A DNA stretch of 64,000 bases from positions 248,001-312,000 of the forward strand of contig NZ_QYUR01000003.1 in NCBI RefSeq assembly GCF_003596405.1. Direction: 5' to 3'. The DNA is from Pseudomonas cavernicola (GTDB lineage: Bacteria; Pseudomonadota; Gammaproteobacteria; Pseudomonadales; Pseudomonadaceae). The notes beneath the pieces were generated by a model. That model was not told the origin of the DNA. It saw only the letters and a program-made list of their open reading frames with translations, and ran no database searches. Position numbers and translations under genes: made by a program. Of the stretch, positions 8,302 to 17,422 are shown in pieces; positions within the stretch are counted from its first letter, which is position 1, and each line of letters begins with the position of its first letter.

Positions 8302-10845
8302 ATGCTTTCAGCGGCAAATTCATCACGGCGCACCAGCGCAGCAAACTCTGGGGCGAGTGCTAAGCGGGTATCGACCCTTAGCGGTTTTGCCATCCCCGCC
8401 CTGCTTTTCGCCTCAGGCACGGCAGCGCTTATCTATCAGGTTTTGTGGATCAAACAGCTCTCGTTGGTCGTTGGCGTCGAGGTTTACGCCATCACCACCG
8501 GCGTCAGCGCCTTCTTCGCCGGCCTAGCTCTGGGTGGGTTCGTTTTCGGCCGCAGGGCTGATCATGTCGAGCGCCCTTTGCGCTTGTACGCACTACTCGA
8601 AGTCGCTGTGGCCGCGCTTGGCATCGGCGCGACGTTCGGTCTGGCCAATGCGGCGGGTCCTTTTGCGATAGTGGAGGCCCGTGCCGGTTTGCTCGCTTGG
8701 GTGCTGCCCTTCGCGTTGGTGGGTATACCGGCCCTGCTGATGGGCGGCACGTTGCCGGTATTGATTCGCGCCCTCGCGCCGCAAGCAGGGCAAATGGGTG
8801 CAGCAGGTGGTCGTTTGTACGCGGCGAATACGGCTGGCGCCATTGCTGGGGCCTTGCTAACCGCTTTCTTGCTGATCCCCATGCTCGGTGTGCGTGGCAC
8901 CGCCTTTGCCGCGGCAGCGCTCAACCTGATTGCCGCTTTCAGCGCCTTTGCCCTCAACCACCGGGCAGCGCCTCGCCCTGTTGCCGACTTACCGGCGATC
9001 GCGCCACGCCGCACAGCGCATGCACGCCTGGCCATCCTCCTCTATTCACTCGCCGGCGGCATTGCTCTGGGCTATGAGGTGGTCTGGTCGCAGTCCATCG
9101 TGCAGTTCATGAGCACCCGCAGTTTTGCCTTCTCCGTGGTGCTGGCGACTTATCTGGCCGGCCTCGTGATCGGCAGTGCGCTCTATGCACGCTGGGCTGA
9201 TCGGATTCGTGATCCCTGGGGCGTTTTTGCCGTCCTGATCGCCGCGGCCGGGCTCCTTGCACTGCTTGAGATCAGCGTTCTAGGGCGCTGGCTGGTGCTC
9301 TTGCAGACACAGGTTGAAGCCCTCGTGCTGGCCTTGACTGGCAATGAACTCGCCGGCATGTCCAGCCGTTTTGCCGTCGCTGCCGCCTGCATCGTTTTCC
9401 TGCCGACCATACTGCTCGGCGCCGCCTTTCCGGTGGTATTGCGCATCGCGGTAGACGCCGGCCATGTCGGCCGCGACGTGGGCATGGTCGTCGCACTCAA
9501 CACCCTCGGTGGCATCGTCGGGACGATGCTCACCGGTTTCGTCCTGGTGCCAACTCTTGGGCTTGTGCATACGCTCGCGGCACTGGCCATCTTCGCCGCC
9601 GCGATTGGTATCTTTGCAGTACTGCGCGGCCAGGGGGTTAAGCGCGGCACGCGCCAGGCCGCAGTGGCGATTGGCATAGCCGCGATTATCGGCGCCATAT
9701 TCACCCCCACGGATCGTCTCGCGGATCTACTCCCCGGAGCTCGCAACGGCACGCTGGCATTCTACGAAGAGAGCCAGGGCGGTACAGTCGCGGTCGTCGA
9801 GCAACGACGCGGGCAAAGCCAGTTCAAGCGGCTCTATATCCAGGGCGTTTCCAATACCGGCGATGCGATGCCTTCGCTGCGCTATATGCGCCTGCAGGCG
9901 CTTCTGCCGCTGATCACCCAGCGCAATGAGCCGCGCTCGGCGCTGGTGATCGGCCTCGGCACCGGCATTACTGCCGGTGCGCTGCTGCGCTATCCGCAAC
10001 TGGACACGCGGGTGGTCGCAGAGTTGCTGCCAGCAGTCGTGCGTGCCGCACCGCTGTTCCAGGGCAATTTCGGCGCAGCATCGGACCCGCGCCTCGAAAT
10101 CCGTGTGCGCGACGGTCGTCGGGAATTGCTGCGCAGCACCGAGCAGTACGACCTGATTACGCTTGAACCACCACCACCGTCGGCCGCCGGGGTCGTAAAC
10201 CTCTATTCGAGCGATTTCTATGCATTGGCGGCGCAACGCTTGCACTCCGGTGGCCAGCTCGCCCAATGGCTGCCACTGCCGACCCAGAACGACGAGGACA
10301 CACGCTCGCTGGTGCGCAGTTTCCTCGATGTCTTCCCGCATGCGGCGCTGTGGACCACCGAGTTTCACGAGATGCTGTTGATCGGCTCGTTCGAACCGCT
10401 CGAACTCGATGTGCCCCGCATTGCCGCACGCTTCGAGCAGCCTGAAGTGGCCGGTGCTCTGCGCGAAGTCGGGATCGCCTCCCCGGCCGCCTTGCTCGCG
10501 ACCTGGATTACCGATCGCAACGGCCTGGAACGTTATGCTGCCGACGCCTTGCCGGTGACCGACGATCAGCCACGCATCGAGTACGCGCCCTGGGTACGCA
10601 GCAATGAAATCGGCCGTGTTCTGCCACAGCTGCTGGCACTGCGCAGCGATCCGCCACTGCGCGATGCCGACGAGGCCTTCAGCACCAAGGTGGCCGATCA
10701 GCGCGAGCGTCTGCTCAGGTTCTACGGCGTGGGGTTGCACGCCTATGGCGGCGAACGCGAGGCCTGGGCGCGCGATATCAAGCAAGTCATGCGAGACGAC
10801 GGTGGCAATCCTTACTACCGCTGGTTTCTCGGCGCAGGACCATGA
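8302..10845 (+). CDS. Fused membrane transporter-like/spermidine-synthase-like protein
   Basis: A protein of 847 residues in two parts. Roughly residues 25-480 are very hydrophobic with about a dozen transmembrane helices, resembling the membrane half of fused MFS/spermidine synthase proteins. Roughly residues 490-760 form a SAM-binding, spermidine-synthase-like domain: GLGTGITAGALLRYP is the Rossmann glycine loop, and DLITLEPPPPSAAGVVNLYS corresponds to the aminopropyltransferase active-site region. Known family members are poorly characterised, and the name does not prove polyamine synthesis. The only early ATG is 8302, with a weak ribosome site. The double hairpin upstream could control its expression. 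Confidence 0.75.
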   Translation: MLSAANSSRRTSAANSGASAKRVSTLSGFAIPALLFASGTAALIYQVLWIKQLSLVVGVEVYAITTGVSAFFAGLALGGFVFGRRADHVERPLRLYALLEVAVAALGIGATFGLANAAGPFAIVEARAGLLAWVLPFALVGIPALLMGGTLPVLIRALAPQAGQMGAAGGRLYAANTAGAIAGALLTAFLLIPMLGVRGTAFAAAALNLIAAFSAFALNHRAAPRPVADLPAIAPRRTAHARLAILLYSLAGGIALGYEVVWSQSIVQFMSTRSFAFSVVLATYLAGLVIGSALYARWADRIRDPWGVFAVLIAAAGLLALLEISVLGRWLVLLQTQVEALVLALTGNELAGMSSRFAVAAACIVFLPTILLGAAFPVVLRIAVDAGHVGRDVGMVVALNTLGGIVGTMLTGFVLVPTLGLVHTLAALAIFAAAIGIFAVLRGQGVKRGTRQAAVAIGIAAIIGAIFTPTDRLADLLPGARNGTLAFYEESQGGTVAVVEQRRGQSQFKRLYIQGVSNTGDAMPSLRYMRLQALLPLITQRNEPRSALVIGLGTGITAGALLRYPQLDTRVVAELLPAVVRAAPLFQGNFGAASDPRLEIRVRDGRRELLRSTEQYDLITLEPPPPSAAGVVNLYSSDFYALAAQRLHSGGQLAQWLPLPTQNDEDTRSLVRSFLDVFPHAALWTTEFHEMLLIGSFEPLELDVPRIAARFEQPEVAGALREVGIASPAALLATWITDRNGLERYAADALPVTDDQPRIEYAPWVRSNEIGRVLPQLLALRSDPPLRDADEAFSTKVADQRERLLRFYGVGLHAYGGEREAWARDIKQVMRDDGGNPYYRWFLGAGP

Positions 10846-10977
10846 ATGCTGCTCAGTACCGCCCCACTAGCCCAGGTGATGCCTGGGCCGCCCTTATGCG
10901 TTATTTGACAGCTCGACGCCCCTCGCCGAAGCTGCGCCTAACCGTGAAATCAGCTCGCCAGAACATCGGAAGTTTGC

Positions 10978-13341
10978 ATGCCGAAGCATAAGAAAAGCCC
11001 TGTTACCGCTCCTCTAACGACACCCACTAAGCGCTCATTCAGTCACATTTACCTGATCCTTGCCGGCCTATTGCTGCTGGTGACTCTGGGCATTTGGCTG
11101 TTCCTCCAGCGCAGCACGCCGCAGGCTGTGATTGCCCCAGCCACCGTAGCCACTCCGCAGGCGGCCAAGCCCATCACCACGCCTGCAAGCTTTGTCGATG
11201 AGACTCAGTGCCAAGGCTGCCACAGCGAGCAAGTCAAGGACTGGCAGGGCTCGCACCACCAGATGGCCATGCTCCCGGCCGCCAACGGTAACGTGCTCGG
11301 CAACTTCAACGCCGTGACTTTCAAAGGCGAAGCAGAAACGACGCGCTTCACCCAGCGCGATGGCGCGTACTGGATCAACACCCCAGGTCCGGATGGCAAA
11401 GCGGCCGACTTCAAAGTCGCCTACACCTTCGGCATCGAACCCCTGCAGCAATACCTGATCGAGATGCCTGGCGGGCGTTTGCAGGCCTCGGGCGTTGCTT
11501 GGGATACGCAAAAGAACCAATGGTTCGAGCTCTATCCAGGGCAGAAGATCGACTTCAAAGACGACTTGCACTGGAGCAAACCGACACAGAACGCCAACTT
11601 CATGTGCGTTGAATGCCATACCACCGATTTCAAACGTAACTTCGATGCCAAGACCAACAGCTTCGCCAGTCACTGGCAAAGCCTTGGTGTGGGTTGCCAG
11701 AGCTGCCACGGCCCGGCGTCAAAGCACTTGGAATGGAGTGCGACGAAAAAGCCTGCAAAAGACCAAGAAACCGCTAAAGGCTTCGACGTATCACTGCTTA
11801 AGACGAATGCCACCACCCAGGTAGAAACCTGCGCCCGCTGTCATGCGCGCCGCGCGCCGCTGGGCGATGGTTTCCAGCACAAAAACCGGCTGATGGACGA
11901 CTACCTGCCCAGCGCCCTCACCCGTGAACTCTATGAGATCGACGGCAAGATCAAGGAAGAAGTGTTCGAGTACGGCTCCTTCACCCAGAGCAAGATGTTC
12001 GCCAAGGGCGTGACTTGCACCGACTGCCACAATCCGCACAGCAACGAACTGAAAGCACCGGGTAATGGCGTTTGCCTGCAATGCCACAACCCGTCCGGCA
12101 AGCCAGCCCGCGAGGGGATCGACGGCAGTGGCTTGCAGGCCAAGAACTATGACTCGCCCGAGCACCACAAGCACAAGGTCGGCCAGGCCGGCTCGCAATG
12201 CGTCGACTGCCACATGCCGGGCAAGCTGTACATGGTCAATGATTATCGCCACGACCACAGCTTCAGCATTCCTAACCCGGCACACGTGTCGAAGCTCGGC
12301 AGCACCGATGCCTGCCTCGGTTGCCACCGTGAAACCTCCAGCAGCAAGGTCGCCCAACAATTCAAGCTCTGGTACGGCGAAACAGCGGTTCACGATGGTG
12401 GCTATGCCGACGCCTTGCATCAAGCCCGCAATGGCCTGCCCGGTGCCGCGCGCATGCTTAAGCAGCAGTTGGAACGCACCGATCTACCCGCTATCCGGCG
12501 TGCCACTTTGCTAGCTGAGCTACCCAACTATCCCAGCCAGCGTTCCCTTGAGCTGGCGGCGGTTGCGCTGAACAACTCCGCACCGCAGGTTCGTGAGGCC
12601 GCAATCGATGTGGTTAGTGTCCTTAGCCCCGCGCAGCAGCAAATAGGGTTGCTCACACCGCGGCTTAGCGACCCGGTACGTGCAGTGCGTATCGCTGCCG
12701 CCTGGCAACTCGCGCAGCTTCCGGAACAGGACCGTGCGCCGATTGCCAAGCTCTGGCAGCCGGTTATCCGCGAGTATGAAGACGTGCAAAACAGCCTGAA
12801 AGAACGCGCAGAGGCCAACCTCAATCTGGCCATGCTGTATCAAAACACCGGTCGCATAACGCTGGCCGAGCCTGCGCTGCGCGATGCACTGCTGCGTAAC
12901 CCGGACTTCCTGCCGGCGGTCGTTACTCTGGTTCAACTGCTGGACGCTCAGGGCCGCACCAATGAAGCGCGTCAGCTGCTGGAAGAAAACCTGGCCCGGC
13001 ATCCAGACGCCGCCTTGCTGCAACACACCCAAGGCCTCGCCCTGGTTCGCCGTGGCGAGCCTGACAAGGCCCTGCTAGCCCTACGCAAAGCCGCCCAACT
13101 GGCCCCCGAGAACCCGCAGTTCAGCTTCGTGTTGGCCATCGCGCTACATGACAGCGGGCAGCAAGAGGCAGCCCGCAAACAGTTGGAAGACTTGCTCAAA
13201 CGCCAGCCGACCAACCGCAACGCACGCTTGGCGCTGATCAGCTACTGGCATGAGGCAGGGCAGATGCAGGAGGTTCAGGTGCTACAGGCTGAGCTTGAGC
13301 AACAAAACCCGGATGATCCAGAGCTGCAACAAACCCGCTGA
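10978..13341 (+). CDS. Octahaem cytochrome c with C-terminal TPRs
   Basis: A membrane-anchored protein of 787 residues with one N-terminal helix at about 23-43. It has eight CxxCH haem-binding motifs beginning near residues 78, 210, 240, 285, 347, 366, 408 and 446, resembling the cytochrome c554 fold. From about residue 490 the haem part gives way to helical repeats: HEAT-like, then TPR (ALLRNPDFLPAVVTLVQLLD, ALLALRKAAQLAPENPQFSF). Such proteins are periplasmic electron carriers or multihaem redox enzymes; the substrate is not evident. It lies 132 bp downstream of the fused membrane protein and is the last plus-strand gene of this block. Confidence 0.85.
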   Translation: MPKHKKSPVTAPLTTPTKRSFSHIYLILAGLLLLVTLGIWLFLQRSTPQAVIAPATVATPQAAKPITTPASFVDETQCQGCHSEQVKDWQGSHHQMAMLPAANGNVLGNFNAVTFKGEAETTRFTQRDGAYWINTPGPDGKAADFKVAYTFGIEPLQQYLIEMPGGRLQASGVAWDTQKNQWFELYPGQKIDFKDDLHWSKPTQNANFMCVECHTTDFKRNFDAKTNSFASHWQSLGVGCQSCHGPASKHLEWSATKKPAKDQETAKGFDVSLLKTNATTQVETCARCHARRAPLGDGFQHKNRLMDDYLPSALTRELYEIDGKIKEEVFEYGSFTQSKMFAKGVTCTDCHNPHSNELKAPGNGVCLQCHNPSGKPAREGIDGSGLQAKNYDSPEHHKHKVGQAGSQCVDCHMPGKLYMVNDYRHDHSFSIPNPAHVSKLGSTDACLGCHRETSSSKVAQQFKLWYGETAVHDGGYADALHQARNGLPGAARMLKQQLERTDLPAIRRATLLAELPNYPSQRSLELAAVALNNSAPQVREAAIDVVSVLSPAQQQIGLLTPRLSDPVRAVRIAAAWQLAQLPEQDRAPIAKLWQPVIREYEDVQNSLKERAEANLNLAMLYQNTGRITLAEPALRDALLRNPDFLPAVVTLVQLLDAQGRTNEARQLLEENLARHPDAALLQHTQGLALVRRGEPDKALLALRKAAQLAPENPQFSFVLAIALHDSGQQEAARKQLEDLLKRQPTNRNARLALISYWHEAGQMQEVQVLQAELEQQNPDDPELQQTR

Positions 13342-13380
13342 AAATCGTCGCAGGCAAGCCTGATGTTGGCGGCTTAATGC

Positions 13381-14469
13381 CTATCTGTAGGGTGCGTCAC
13401 CCAAACGGGCGCACTCTACAGATGATCGGCAAGACCCAACCAACAGCAAGCGCTCACGATAGTTGCCCGGCGCACAGCCAAACCAACGCTGACAAGCGCG
13501 GGCGAAGCTCTGCACGTCGCCATAACCCAGGCGATCGGAGATTTCCGCCAAGCCCAGTTGCTGTTCGGCCAACAGATCCTCGGCGTAATAGCGACGGTAT
13601 TCGTCGAGCATTTCCGAAAAACTCCAGCCCAACGCCTTGAGGCGACGCGCCGCGGTGCGCTCAATCAGGTGCTGGGTGCTGCAGAAGTCACTCAGCGCCG
13701 GGCCTTGCGCCAGATGGCTGCAGATATAGTCGGCGACCTCGTCGAGCAGGCTGCGCTGGCTGTGTGCACGCGACTGCTCCAACAGCGTGACCAGTGTTTC
13801 CTCTAGCACTTGGTTACCCGCGGTCAGCGGCAGGCTGAATAGCGCCGGATCGAGATGCACTGCGAGACAGGGCTGCCCCCAATGCACAGGTACGTGCAGC
13901 ACTTCGGTGTAAGGCCTGCAGTCTGCTGGCTGCGCCTGCGGCAATGACACGGCGAAAATCGGATCGTGCTCCACGCCGCTGGCAATGAACTTGCGGCGGA
14001 TCAGCCCGCAAATACCGATCAAGGTGTAGTCCGCGCTCTGTACGCCGGAGCGTAACGTGCCCGGCTCCACCAACCGCAGCTGGATACTCCCGCCGGCATG
14101 CAGCACCTCGGCGCGCAGGTGACCGTTGAAAAAGGGGAAGTGTTCGCAGAAATATCCGCAGGCGCTTTCTAGCGTGCCCGCAGCATCGAACAGGTAGGTC
14201 AGGCCGTTGGTCAACGTTGAGGTGAAGCGCCGGCCAGCCAGCAAGCCCAGCATCGGATCGCCGCTGGTTTCCAGCGCCAACGCCCAGAAACGCCGGGAAA
14301 GAAACAGCGGCGCTCGTGAGAATGGTGTGCGCAACTCGAAGGTACTGCGGCGCAACTCCCCTTCAATGCGTTCCAGCGCTATGCCGCGGGCAAGCAGCTC
14401 CTCAATCGCCGGCAGAATGGTCGGCGTATAGAAGGCGTTGGCTAGAACCGGCTGATCGTTTTTTGTCAT
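13381..14469 (-). CDS. AraC-family transcriptional regulator
   Basis: A protein of 362 residues with an N-terminal arabinose-binding-like regulatory domain (about residues 20-210) and a C-terminal AraC DNA-binding region. Both helix-turn-helices are visible: SDFCSTQHLIERTAARRLKA and LAEISDRLGYGDVQSFARAC, followed by the family FGCAPGNYR signature. It is divergent from the LysR gene at 14545. The last dozen or so residues (SVECARLGDAPYR) are encoded by a REP-like repeat, so the natural C-terminus may have been extended. Its target genes cannot be read directly; the DUF1254/alkylsulfatase block is a reasonable guess. Confidence 0.85.
   Translation of the reverse strand: MTKNDQPVLANAFYTPTILPAIEELLARGIALERIEGELRRSTFELRTPFSRAPLFLSRRFWALALETSGDPMLGLLAGRRFTSTLTNGLTYLFDAAGTLESACGYFCEHFPFFNGHLRAEVLHAGGSIQLRLVEPGTLRSGVQSADYTLIGICGLIRRKFIASGVEHDPIFAVSLPQAQPADCRPYTEVLHVPVHWGQPCLAVHLDPALFSLPLTAGNQVLEETLVTLLEQSRAHSQRSLLDEVADYICSHLAQGPALSDFCSTQHLIERTAARRLKALGWSFSEMLDEYRRYYAEDLLAEQQLGLAEISDRLGYGDVQSFARACQRWFGCAPGNYRERLLLVGSCRSSVECARLGDAPYR
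13385..13421. repeat. REP-like inverted repeat
   Basis: CTGTAGGGTGCG (13385-13396) is complementary to CGCACTCTACAG (13410-13421) with one mismatch. It belongs to the same general class as the GTAGGGTGGGTTA repeats near 26.4-26.6 kb. It lies inside the last codons of the minus-strand AraC gene. Confidence 0.7.
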
Positions 14470-14544
14470 GTACGGCTGAACGCTTACGGGGTGGCCAAGG
14501 GTAGCCTAGGGACCTTACGTAAAGCCTTACCCTGGAGCAAGCCG

Positions 14545-15462
14545 GTGCTCGACCTGCGCGATCTCGACCTGAACATTCTGTTGGCCTTCGACGCCATCTA
14601 TAGCCAGTGCAGCATCACCCGTGCGGCTGACGTGATGGGCCTGTCACAGCCAGCAATGAGCAATGCGCTGCGCCGTTTGCGCCTGGTGTGCAACGATCCG
14701 CTGTTCATCAAAACCCATCTAGGCGTGACGCCGACATTGACGGCCCATCGCCTGGCCGAGCATGTGCGCGGCGCGTTGAGCAGCCTGCGTGAAGGCCTGC
14801 GGGTGATCCCGGCGCAGAACCAGGAACCCAGCCAGGTACTGCGGATCAGTTGCCTGGACTGCCTGCAGCCGCTGTTGCTCGATGCACTGCTCGACCGGCC
14901 CGGCACCGATTGGCAGGTACGCTACTACCAGCCACACCGGCGCGAGGCACTCGCTGAACTGGCGAGCGGCAAACTGGATATTTTGATCGACATCGACCAG
15001 CCCATCTCGCAACTGGCCGGCCTGCGCAAACTGCCCTTGTTCAGCGACCACTATGTATTCGCCCACGGCGCCGCTCTGGCACATGTGCCGCAGAGCCTGG
15101 AGGAATACCTGGCGGTGCCACAAATCCAAGTTTCCAGCCGTCGCGACGGGCTCAGCCCAGTAGATCTGGAGCTGGGTCTCAAGGGCCTGAAGCGCAACCT
15201 GGCACTGACCCTGCAAAGCTCGCTGGCAGCACGCCTGATCGCCGATCAGCACCCCTTCGGCCTGACGCTACCGAGTCGAGTGGCCAGCGCGCTTGGGCTA
15301 GACCAGGCACCGCTGCCCTTGGCGCGGCCGATAGCACTGACGCTGAGCCTGTACGTCGACGCCAAATACCGCCGCGATCGTGTTCGTGAGCAGCTCGTGG
15401 AGCGCCTGGTCACGCTGTTCCAATCCAGCGAAAGCGCAGCTGAAGAGAAGCGTCTGGCCTAG
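14545..15462 (+). CDS. LysR-family transcriptional regulator
   Basis: A LysR regulator of about 305 residues. The N-terminal winged helix reads VLDLRDLDLNILLAFDAIY and then SITRAADVMGLSQPAMSNAL, which is standard for the family; an effector-binding domain follows. I chose GTG 14545 because GGAG at 14534-14537 is spaced 7 bases from it and the protein then begins at the usual LysR N-terminus. An in-frame GTG at 14491 would add 18 atypical residues. It is transcribed divergently from the AraC gene, and its stop lies four bases from the end of the opposing LysR gene. Confidence 0.85.
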   Translation: MLDLRDLDLNILLAFDAIYSQCSITRAADVMGLSQPAMSNALRRLRLVCNDPLFIKTHLGVTPTLTAHRLAEHVRGALSSLREGLRVIPAQNQEPSQVLRISCLDCLQPLLLDALLDRPGTDWQVRYYQPHRREALAELASGKLDILIDIDQPISQLAGLRKLPLFSDHYVFAHGAALAHVPQSLEEYLAVPQIQVSSRRDGLSPVDLELGLKGLKRNLALTLQSSLAARLIADQHPFGLTLPSRVASALGLDQAPLPLARPIALTLSLYVDAKYRRDRVREQLVERLVTLFQSSESAAEEKRLA

Positions 15463-15465
15463 GCT

Positions 15466-16398
15466 CTACAGAGCCTCGTCCTCAGCCATCGGCCAGAGGC
15501 GCTGGTCTGCCGTGACGATGGCCGCGGTCATGGCCTGGGCTGCTGGTGACAAGGATTGGCCAGCGCGACTGACAAGTCCGTACTGGATATGCAAGTTGGA
15601 GAGTTCGCTAGGCACGTCATGCAGGGTCAACAGCTGCACCTGGCCACGTTGGACCGGCTCGTAAAGTGCCTCCATGGTGGCAACCCCAACGGCCTCGGAG
15701 CGCTCGACTATACGCAAAATGGCGTCGAAGTGATCACACTCCACGCTTGGCCGAAACTCCTCTTTACCGAGCACTCCGCCAAGGATCTTGCGAATCGCGG
15801 CTGGCATTTTCGTACCCACCACAGGAAAGCTCAGCAGGTCGGCCAAGCTGAGGTCCGTGCGCTCGCACAGCGGATGCTCGCGACGACAGAAAAACCGGCC
15901 GCGCCGTGGTCGCATCAGCTTCACCAGATAGCGTGGGTCGTCGATAAAATATCGCGCATCGGCGACGAAGAACTCCAGCTGTTGTTCTTTGAGCCGCTCA
16001 GCCAGGTATTCCCAGTGATTAACCTCGAAGCCAACGTTGATCGCGGGATGTGCGCGAATAAAGTCAGCTAGCGCCTCCGGCACTAGCTGTAAAGCTGGAT
16101 AAGGGCCGCTGCCAAAACGCAGCTCACCGGCAGATAGACCGTTGTACTGGCTCAGTTCGTTGTGCAAGGCTCGCGCACCCGCCAATAAACGCTGGGCATG
16201 TTGTCGCACCAGCTCGCCCTGCCCGGTCAACCGGAACTCGCGACTGCTGCGATCGACCAACTGGCAGTCCAAGGACTGTTCAAGGCTTTGGATGCTGCGA
16301 CTGAAGGCGGGCTGGCTCAAGCCGACAACATCGGCTGCACGGCAGAAGCTGCGGCAATCGGCGAGCGCGGCGAAATAACGGAGCTGACGTAAATCCAA
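15466..16398 (-). CDS. LysR-family transcriptional regulator
   Basis: A LysR regulator of about 310 residues with the family N-terminus (LDLRQLRYFAALADCRSF) and a typical HTH (CRAADVVGLSQPAFSRSIQ), followed by the effector domain. I place the start at TTG 16398, preceded by AAGGAG seven bases upstream. Upstream ATG 16455 in the same frame would add 19 residues that do not resemble the family. It converges on the previous LysR gene and is divergent from the AraC-like gene at 16508, with a 109-bp shared control region between them. Confidence 0.85.
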   Translation of the reverse strand: MDLRQLRYFAALADCRSFCRAADVVGLSQPAFSRSIQSLEQSLDCQLVDRSSREFRLTGQGELVRQHAQRLLAGARALHNELSQYNGLSAGELRFGSGPYPALQLVPEALADFIRAHPAINVGFEVNHWEYLAERLKEQQLEFFVADARYFIDDPRYLVKLMRPRRGRFFCRREHPLCERTDLSLADLLSFPVVGTKMPAAIRKILGGVLGKEEFRPSVECDHFDAILRIVERSEAVGVATMEALYEPVQRGQVQLLTLHDVPSELSNLHIQYGLVSRAGQSLSPAAQAMTAAIVTADQRLWPMAEDEAL

Positions 16399-16507
16399 TA
16401 TGCACTCCTTGCATGTGTTTATTTCATTAATTGCATTTGATAAATAGCACTGCAAGCTGCTCTAGTAAACGTCCTAGGCAAAGCGCTTCACTCGCAAAGG
16501 CACCGTT

Positions 16508-17356
16508 ATGCAGCAGGAACCCTCAGTCGGCAGCGCATGGGCCAGCACCATTCTCAACTACGCCGCGCACTATGACTTACCGGTAGACAAGTTGTGCGCG
16601 CGTGTCGGCCTGTCGCCAGAGGCGCTGCTCGATCACTCTCAGCGGCTGCCCTCCTGGCAGCTTCAGCAACTATTCGCCGAATGCGCCGCCGCGGGGGCCG
16701 GCACACAGTTCGGCTGCGAGTTACAAGCCGGCCTGACCACCAGTTGCTTACAGGGCCTGAACATTCTGCTCGACTCTGCTGCCACCCTCGGCGCCAGTCT
16801 GAATTGTCTGGTGGAATATCTGCCGGAGATCATGGGCCACATACAGGTTGAGCTCTGCAAAGACGGCAACAACCATCGCCTGTTGTTCACCGCGCCAGGG
16901 GAACAGCCGCATGCCTATGGCCTGGACGCCAGCACCCTGGCCCTTGTACGCAACATGGCCAGGCGCGTCGGGCTGGCCCCTGCCGAGTTGTTCACCGAAG
17001 TCCACATCACTGCGCGACAACACTGCGGTGACACCCTCGATAGCTGGGGGGTAAACCGTCGTTACGCCGAACATCTCTGCCTGGTATTGCCGAGTGCCGC
17101 GCTGGCGCTACCACTGCTGGGCGCCAATGAGTTCCTCCACCAGAACTTGCTCAACAACTGGGGGCGGACGCCGAACCCGGCGACCAACGCAGGTAACGAT
17201 GGCCTGCGCCTGGCGCGTTATTGGCTAAAAAGCTCGGATCAGCCAATTGAGAGCATCGCCACGCGGATCGGCTACAGCCAGGTCAGTAATTTCATCCGTG
17301 CCTTCCGCAAACAGTACGGCATCACTCCGAAAAAATTCCGCCTCTCGACCTGCTGA
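16508..17356 (+). CDS. AraC-family regulator lacking the first HTH
   Basis: A protein of 282 residues. The N-terminal three-quarters is an arabinose-binding-like domain of the kind found in OruR/QacR-type AraC proteins (LPSWQLQQLFAECAAAGAGT). The DNA-binding part is unusually short: after NNWGRTPNPATNAGNDG the sequence goes straight to LRLARYWLKSSDQPIESIA and the second HTH (IATRIGYSQVSNFIRAFRKQ), ending YGITPKKFR. The first HTH and most of the linker helix, about 45 residues, are missing. It may bind DNA weakly, act through a partner, or be decaying. A terminator follows. Confidence 0.75.
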   Translation: MQQEPSVGSAWASTILNYAAHYDLPVDKLCARVGLSPEALLDHSQRLPSWQLQQLFAECAAAGAGTQFGCELQAGLTTSCLQGLNILLDSAATLGASLNCLVEYLPEIMGHIQVELCKDGNNHRLLFTAPGEQPHAYGLDASTLALVRNMARRVGLAPAELFTEVHITARQHCGDTLDSWGVNRRYAEHLCLVLPSAALALPLLGANEFLHQNLLNNWGRTPNPATNAGNDGLRLARYWLKSSDQPIESIATRIGYSQVSNFIRAFRKQYGITPKKFRLSTC

Positions 17357-17393
17357 ACTTCTCCTCGGCACCCTTCAAGTCAAAACTTAAGCA

Positions 17394-17422
17394 GCCTACC
17401 CTCGAAGCGGGGGTGGCCTTTT
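17394..17422 (+). terminator. Terminator after the AraC-like gene
   Basis: GCCTACCC (17394-17401) pairs with GGGTGGC (17411-17417) with one bulged T, followed by CTTTT. It lies about 40 bases after the stop codon at 17356. Confidence 0.55.
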
